This document shows positions 60,601-64,000 of a stretch of DNA of 64,000 nt, one piece after another. Under the pieces are notes generated by a model, which was not told the DNA's origin, ran no database searches, and was given only the letters and a program-made list of their open reading frames with translations. The position numbers and the translations under genes are program-made. The first letter of the stretch is position 1; each line of letters starts with the position of its first letter. The DNA is taken from contig NZ_CAKLCM010000001.1 of assembly GCF_921292975.1 (NCBI RefSeq), positions 62,001 through 126,000 of the forward strand, written 5' to 3'. This DNA is from Vibrio hippocampi (GTDB taxonomy: Bacteria; Pseudomonadota; Gammaproteobacteria; Enterobacterales; Vibrionaceae).

Positions 60601-60714
60601 TGGATATTCACGTACCTGCATTTTGAAGACAGCTTGTAGACCAAGCAGTGCAATCAAAAAGCTAATGGATATCGCAAGAACAGGACGTTTTATGAAAATA
60701 TCAGTAAAACGCAT
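57601..60714 (-). CDS. vexB: RND multidrug efflux transporter VexB
   Basis: Inner-membrane proton/drug antiporter of the AcrB (HAE-1) type, 1037 residues. It has twelve membrane helices with two large periplasmic loops. The proton-relay aspartates lie in AIGLVVDDAIVVLENV (about residue 407), and the relay lysine in GLITLVGLITKHGILICEVA (about 930). An outer-membrane partner such as TolC is not encoded here. It is 11 bases after vexA. In V. cholerae the homologous pump exports bile acids, detergents and antibiotics; naming follows gene order ilvC-ubiK-vexBAR plus sequence. Confidence 0.9.
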   Translation of the reverse strand: MRFTDIFIKRPVLAISISFLIALLGLQAVFKMQVREYPEMTNTVVTVTTSYYGASADLIQGFITQPLEQAVAQADNIDYMTSQSVLGQSTITVNMKLNTDPNAALSDILAKTNSVRSQLPSEAEDPTVTMSTGSTTAVLYIGFTSDVLNSSQITDYLDRVINPQLFTVNGVSKVDMYGGVKYALRVWLDPLKMAALKLTATDIMSVLNANNYQSATGQATGEFVLYNGSAATQVTNTTELSNLVVKENDGEVIRLGDIAKVTLAKSHDVYRASANGQEAVVAAINAAPSANPINIAADVLALLPQLEKNLPSTIKMNVMYDSTVAINESIQEVIKTILEAALIVLIVITLFLGSFRAVLIPIVTIPLSLIGVAMVMQAIGFSWNLMTLLAMVLAIGLVVDDAIVVLENVDRHIKLGESPFRAAIIGTREIAVPVIAMTLTLGAVYAPIALMGGITGSLFKEFALTLAGAVFVSGIVALTLSPMMCSKLLKANETPSRFEQKVHHILDGMTNRYERMLGAVMQHRPVIIAFAVIVFATLPLLFKFIPSELAPSEDKGVVMLMGTGPSNANLDYLQNTMNDVNKILSDQPEVAFAQVFTGVPNSNQAFGIASMVPWSQRESSQAEVANRVGALVSEVPGMSVTAFQMPELPGAGSGLPIQFVITTPNSFESLFTIATDIWSDVQKNAQFVYSTLDLNYDSATMKIDIDKDMAGAYGVTMQDIGITLGTMMADGYVNRIDLNGRSYEVIPQVERKYRLNPESMNTYFVRSSNGQAIPLGSLITIDVVAEPRSLPHFNQLNSATVGAVPSPGVAMGDAIAWFEQTASNKLPSGYNHDYMGEARQYVTEGSALYATFGLALAIIFLVLAIQFESVKDPFVIMVSVPLAICGALIALAWGAASMNIYSQVGLITLVGLITKHGILICEVAKEEQLHHNKDRMAAVMEAAKVRLRPILMTTAAMIAGLVPLMYATGAGAAQRFSIGIVIVAGLAIGTLFTLFVLPVIYTYLAERHKPLPVFVEDKDLEKIARVDAASAACKEHR

Positions 60715-60725
60715 TTTGCCTCCAT

Positions 60726-61832
60726 CTACAGCATCGGTGTTTCAGCAGGTGGGACAGTTGCATCACTTTCCACTACTTTCACTTTTACATCGTTACTCAG
60801 TCGTACTTGACCAGAAGTAACCACCATATCACCTGCTTTGACACCCTCAAGGATGTGTGCGATGTCAGCAGTACGCTCACCGACAGTAACCACTTGTTGT
60901 TTCACTCGCTTAACACCGTCCGCTTCCTCAACGATGTAAACATTGTCACCGTATAGAGTGAAGGTAATCGCGGTTTGCGGCAGCGTAACCTGATTTTCTA
61001 ACTTGGGCAGGATGATGTTAGCACGTGCGAACATGCCACTACGCAGCTTGCCATCGTTGTTAGGAATATCGGCTTGAACTTGAACAAGACCACTTTGCAC
61101 ACTCACGGCAGGTTCAATAGCACTAATTGAACCTTTGAAAGTTTGCTCTGGGTATGCATCGACAAAAATATCGACGGCTTGACCAATGGAGATCTTTGAG
61201 TAGTCGTTTTGTGGCACGGTGAAACGCAGTTTCATCACGCTCGTGTCTTCTAGTCGCACGATGGCGTCGCTTGGTTGTAGGTATTGACCTAGGAACACGT
61301 TACGAATACCCACAACACCAGCAAATGGCGCTTTGATTTCACGACGAGAGATAGAAGCTTTCAGACTCTCAATATCCGCCGCTAGAGAGAAGTAGCTCGC
61401 TTCTGCTTCATCATAGGCTTCTTTAGAGATAGACCCTTTCTTGAAAAGACCTTGGTATCTTAAATACTTAGCTTTTGCTGCGGGCAGTCTCGCTTCGGCA
61501 CTCTTTAGGTTGGCTTTTTCTACATCGGAGTCTAGAGACACGAGAAGTTGTTCTGCTTCAACGTTTGAGCCAGAATTGAAAGAGATTTTGTCGATAATAC
61601 CGCTTGTTTCAGAGCTAAGCGTAATGCCCTGGTTTGGTTCAACAAAACCGATGGCTTCAATAACCGGCACCCAATCCACAGCGTCCACAGTGGTGACTGT
61701 CACAGGGAATTCAGGTTCAGGTCGATTAGCCATATACTCGGCAATCTTCTGTTGTTTGAAGAGATTGAAACCTATCACACTACCAAACAGTAGTATTGCA
61801 ATAAGTAACATAAAAAATGTCCACTTTTTCAT
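60726..61832 (-). CDS. vexA: RND efflux periplasmic adaptor subunit VexA
   Basis: Membrane fusion protein linking VexB to the outer-membrane channel, 368 residues. A single N-terminal membrane anchor (FFMLLIAILLFGSVIGF; about 5-21) is followed by a lipoyl/barrel-sandwich domain (ITLSSETSGIIDKISFNSGSNVEAEQLLVSLD: core SGIIDKISFNSG and LLVSLD), an alpha-helical hairpin (about 108-160) and a C-terminal beta-barrel. No lipobox cysteine is present, so it is anchored by the helix. It follows vexR by 18 bases. Confidence 0.9.
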   Translation of the reverse strand: MKKWTFFMLLIAILLFGSVIGFNLFKQQKIAEYMANRPEPEFPVTVTTVDAVDWVPVIEAIGFVEPNQGITLSSETSGIIDKISFNSGSNVEAEQLLVSLDSDVEKANLKSAEARLPAAKAKYLRYQGLFKKGSISKEAYDEAEASYFSLAADIESLKASISRREIKAPFAGVVGIRNVFLGQYLQPSDAIVRLEDTSVMKLRFTVPQNDYSKISIGQAVDIFVDAYPEQTFKGSISAIEPAVSVQSGLVQVQADIPNNDGKLRSGMFARANIILPKLENQVTLPQTAITFTLYGDNVYIVEEADGVKRVKQQVVTVGERTADIAHILEGVKAGDMVVTSGQVRLSNDVKVKVVESDATVPPAETPML

Positions 61833-61850
61833 TCTGATTAGAACTCCAAT

Positions 61851-62423
61851 TTAGTGTTTTATAATAGCATCCCAACTGGCTTCGATAGCGGCCTCAAGAG
61901 CGTTATCTTCCAGCTGATAAATACCTAGAATATGTTTTCGAGCCAGTGAAACACTCACTTCCAAACTTAATCCAGACAAAATTTCGTTATCGAGATCTTT
62001 GAAGACCCCTTGTTTTTTCCCCTCTGTAAACAAACCATCCACCATTGCGAACATTTTTCGCTCATGCTGCCGTGCTTTTTGGTTGTCTTGCAGTGGGATC
62101 GAGTCGTACTGCACTCGAGCTTTCAATGAATCAATGTTAGAGGCGGCAATACACCAAATGTTCAACCACATCGTCCTATATTGCTGTTTCAATGGCTGTT
62201 TCGTATCTACGTTTTTTTGAATAGCGTCTGCCATTTGCGACATTACGTAATAGCGAAGCTCTTCTAGTAGATGATCTTTGTCATTGAAGTAACGATAAAT
62301 AGTCCCTGTAGCCACCCCCGCTTCTTGAGCGAGTTTCTGCATTGACACACCTTGAATACCAACAGAAGCCACCGTTTTTTTAGTGGCTTCAAGTATTTGT
62401 AATCGTTTATCCGTCGTGTTCAT
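61851..62423 (-). CDS. vexR: TetR-family regulator VexR
   Basis: Local regulator of vexAB. From ATG at 62423 (MNTTDKRLQILEATKK) it is 190 residues; GTG at 62432 would add three residues but has no ribosome site, whereas AGTGA precedes the ATG. The N-terminal HTH shows GVSMQKLAQEAGVATGTIYRYF (core LAQEAGVATGTIYRYF; about 28-48), and a ligand-binding helical domain follows. First gene of vexRAB, downstream of the 26-bp palindrome at 62447. Confidence 0.9.
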   Translation of the reverse strand: MNTTDKRLQILEATKKTVASVGIQGVSMQKLAQEAGVATGTIYRYFNDKDHLLEELRYYVMSQMADAIQKNVDTKQPLKQQYRTMWLNIWCIAASNIDSLKARVQYDSIPLQDNQKARQHERKMFAMVDGLFTEGKKQGVFKDLDNEILSGLSLEVSVSLARKHILGIYQLEDNALEAAIEASWDAIIKH

Positions 62424-62446
62424 TGTTGTCACTAATTAATTACTCA

Positions 62447-62472
62447 ATAATGAATGAACGTTCATTCATTAT
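62447..62472. promoter_or_regulatory. 26-bp perfect palindrome, predicted VexR operator
   Basis: The core TGAATGAACGTTCATTCA and flanks to 62447 and 62472 are fully symmetrical, which is typical of TetR-type operators. It lies 24 bases upstream of the vexR start, so it probably overlaps the vexRAB promoter. Confidence 0.75.
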
Positions 62473-62682
62473 AATCGATACATGGTGAGACTACGCAACA
62501 TATTTTTATACTTTAATTTTGTCTTAACAGACTAAATTCTGTAGGGCGTCGCCTCTGCTTTGCTGCTTATCAATAAAAATGTTTATGTGAAATAGCCATT
62601 GTGAAATAGCAATGTCTGTCGCGTCAGTCTATTATGTGCCCGTTACATTACCTCCGTCATTAAAGTCACGAATGAGCATCTG

Positions 62683-64000
62683 ATGAAGCTAAATCCACAG
62701 CAAGATTCCGCAGTTAAATTTGTCTCTGGTCCCTGTTTAGTACTCGCGGGAGCCGGTTCAGGTAAAACCAGAGTAATCACTAATAAGATAGCCTATTTGG
62801 TGCAAAGCTGTGGTTACAAAGCGAGAAATATAGCCGCCGTAACCTTTACCAACAAAGCGGCACGCGAGATGAAAGAGCGTGTGGGCCAGACGTTAAGCAA
62901 AGGGGAATCGAAGGGTTTGATGGTATCGACCTTTCATACTCTTGGGCTCAATATCATTCGCAGAGAGTATAAAGCGTTAGGATTGAAAGCCGGCTTTTCT
63001 CTGTTTGATGACCAAGATCAGATGGCATTACTCAAAGAGCTAACAGAGAAACAGATCGACGGTGATAAAGACTTGCTGCGCATGTTGCTGTCGAGTATTT
63101 CTAATTGGAAGAATGACATGCTGTCCCCGCAACAAGTAAAGGGGATCGCCCGTTCTGAGCAAGAGCAGCTGTTTGCTTTTTGTTATGAAATGTATCAGGG
63201 GCAGATGAAAGCTTACAACGCATTAGACTTTGATGATCTGATTGCGTTACCGGTATTACTGCTGAAAACGGACCAAGAAGTTCGCCAGCGTTGGCAAAAG
63301 CGCATTCAATACCTGTTAGTGGATGAGTACCAAGACACTAACACTAGCCAATATGAATTGGTGAAACTGCTGGTCGGTGAGCGTTCACGCTTTACCGTCG
63401 TCGGTGATGACGATCAATCAATCTACTCATGGCGTGGCGCAAAACCTCAAAACTTGGTGCTGCTTAATCAAGACTTTCCAGCGCTTAAGGTGGTTAAGCT
63501 AGAGCAGAACTACCGCTCTACTTCTCGTATCTTGAGAGCCGCTAATATTCTCATCGCCAACAACCCTCATGTCTTTGAAAAATCGCTGTTCTCTGAACTG
63601 CCTGATGGTGAGAAGTTAAAAGTGCTGCGTGCCAAAGACGAAGATCATGAAGCTGAGCGAATCACGGGGGAATTGATTGCGCATCGTTTCGTCAACGGCA
63701 CGCAATATCGTGATTATGCGGTGTTATATAGAGGCAACCACCAATCGAGGTTAATCGAGAAGGCTCTGATGCAAAACCGAGTCCCTTACAAGATCTCTGG
63801 TGGTACCTCATTTTTCGCTAGAGCGGAGATCAAAGACATCATGGCTTACTTGCGGGTTTTGGTGAATCCAGACGATGACAATGCTTTTTTACGTATCGTT
63901 AATACTCCACGACGTGAGATTGGTCCTGTCACACTTGAGAAGTTAGGCACCTACGCCAATATGCGCGGCAAGAGCTTATTTGAAGCGAGCTTTGAGTTAG
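62683..64000 (+). CDS. rep: ATP-dependent DNA helicase Rep (3' truncated by window)
   Basis: Superfamily 1A 3'-5' helicase that clears proteins from DNA ahead of the fork. Translated from the ATG at 62683 ([13 protein letters not shown]), the frame stays open to the window end, giving 439 of about 670 residues. Walker A is [13 protein letters not shown] (about residue 22), motif Ia is [10 protein letters not shown] (about 57), motif II is [10 protein letters not shown] (about 210), motif III is [15 protein letters not shown] (about 240), and motif IV is LEQNYRST (about 275). It is closer to Rep than to UvrD by the N-terminus. Confidence 0.95.
   Translation, partial: MKLNPQQDSAVKFVSGPCLVLAGAGSGKTRVITNKIAYLVQSCGYKARNIAAVTFTNKAAREMKERVGQTLSKGESKGLMVSTFHTLGLNIIRREYKALGLKAGFSLFDDQDQMALLKELTEKQIDGDKDLLRMLLSSISNWKNDMLSPQQVKGIARSEQEQLFAFCYEMYQGQMKAYNALDFDDLIALPVLLLKTDQEVRQRWQKRIQYLLVDEYQDTNTSQYELVKLLVGERSRFTVVGDDDQSIYSWRGAKPQNLVLLNQDFPALKVVKLEQNYRSTSRILRAANILIANNPHVFEKSLFSELPDGEKLKVLRAKDEDHEAERITGELIAHRFVNGTQYRDYAVLYRGNHQSRLIEKALMQNRVPYKISGGTSFFARAEIKDIMAYLRVLVNPDDDNAFLRIVNTPRREIGPVTLEKLGTYANMRGKSLFEASFEL

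Overview
The window is the replication-origin region of the main chromosome of a Vibrio (Vibrionaceae, Gammaproteobacteria). The evidence is the block mnmG-oriC-mioC-mnmE-yidC-yidD-rnpA-rpmH followed by dnaA-dnaN-recF-gyrB, a parAB pair beside rsmG/mnmG, a 16S-23S spacer with Glu-Lys-Val tRNAs, proteins that read as close relatives of V. cholerae proteins, and a vexRAB efflux operon next to ilvC. It is almost entirely core genome. I see no insertion sequence, prophage, CRISPR array, integron or toxin-antitoxin pair.

Layout. 1-6000: ilvGMEDA branched-chain amino acid operon (+ strand; ilvG is cut by the window edge). 6051-14529: glmU and the complete F1Fo ATP synthase operon atpIBEFHAGDC (- strand). 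14715-18931: parB, parA, rsmG, mnmG (- strand). 18932-19385: oriC, with AT-rich GATC 13-mers, DnaA boxes and 14 GATC sites. 19386-23681: mioC, mnmE, yidC, yidD, rnpA, rpmH (- strand). 23889-26127: a polar amino acid ABC transporter. 26520-32655: dnaA, dnaN, recF, gyrB (+). 33014-37940: small heat-shock protein, avtA, glyS, glyQ. 38113-39573: Mn2+ riboswitch with manganese exporter mneA, a possible micro-ORF, a small membrane protein and tusA. 40015-45560: a LysR regulator, acuI and the fatty-acid beta-oxidation genes fadA and fadB. 45786-48436: yigZ, trkH, hemG. 48517-54601: one rRNA operon (16S, tRNA-Glu/Lys/Val, 23S, 5S, tRNA-Asp). 54637-57155: ilvY and ilvC. 57230-62423: ubiK and the RND pump genes vexB, vexA, vexR. 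62683-64000: rep helicase, cut by the window end.

How the genes work together. Replication initiates at oriC. DnaA is made from a gene whose promoter region itself carries several DnaA-box-like sites. ParA/ParB segregate the origin, and a good parS-like sequence sits at the 3' end of recF. IlvGMEDA with IlvYC covers isoleucine/valine synthesis. Growth-linked machinery (ATP synthase, rRNA, ribosomal protein L34, RNase P protein, YidC insertase) clusters near the origin, where gene dosage is highest.

The most informative non-coding elements are a yybP-ykoY riboswitch ahead of mneA, a ROSE-like RNA thermometer and sigma-32-type promoter ahead of the small heat-shock gene, a FadR-type operator ahead of fadB, a 26-bp perfect palindrome ahead of vexR, a consensus FNR-type site ahead of the ATP synthase promoter, and an inverted repeat containing the atpE stop codon. 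I do not see a wholly new system. The least explained items are the 24-codon ORF at 38945, a terminator without an upstream gene at 39883, and the apparent gene order relative to V. cholerae.
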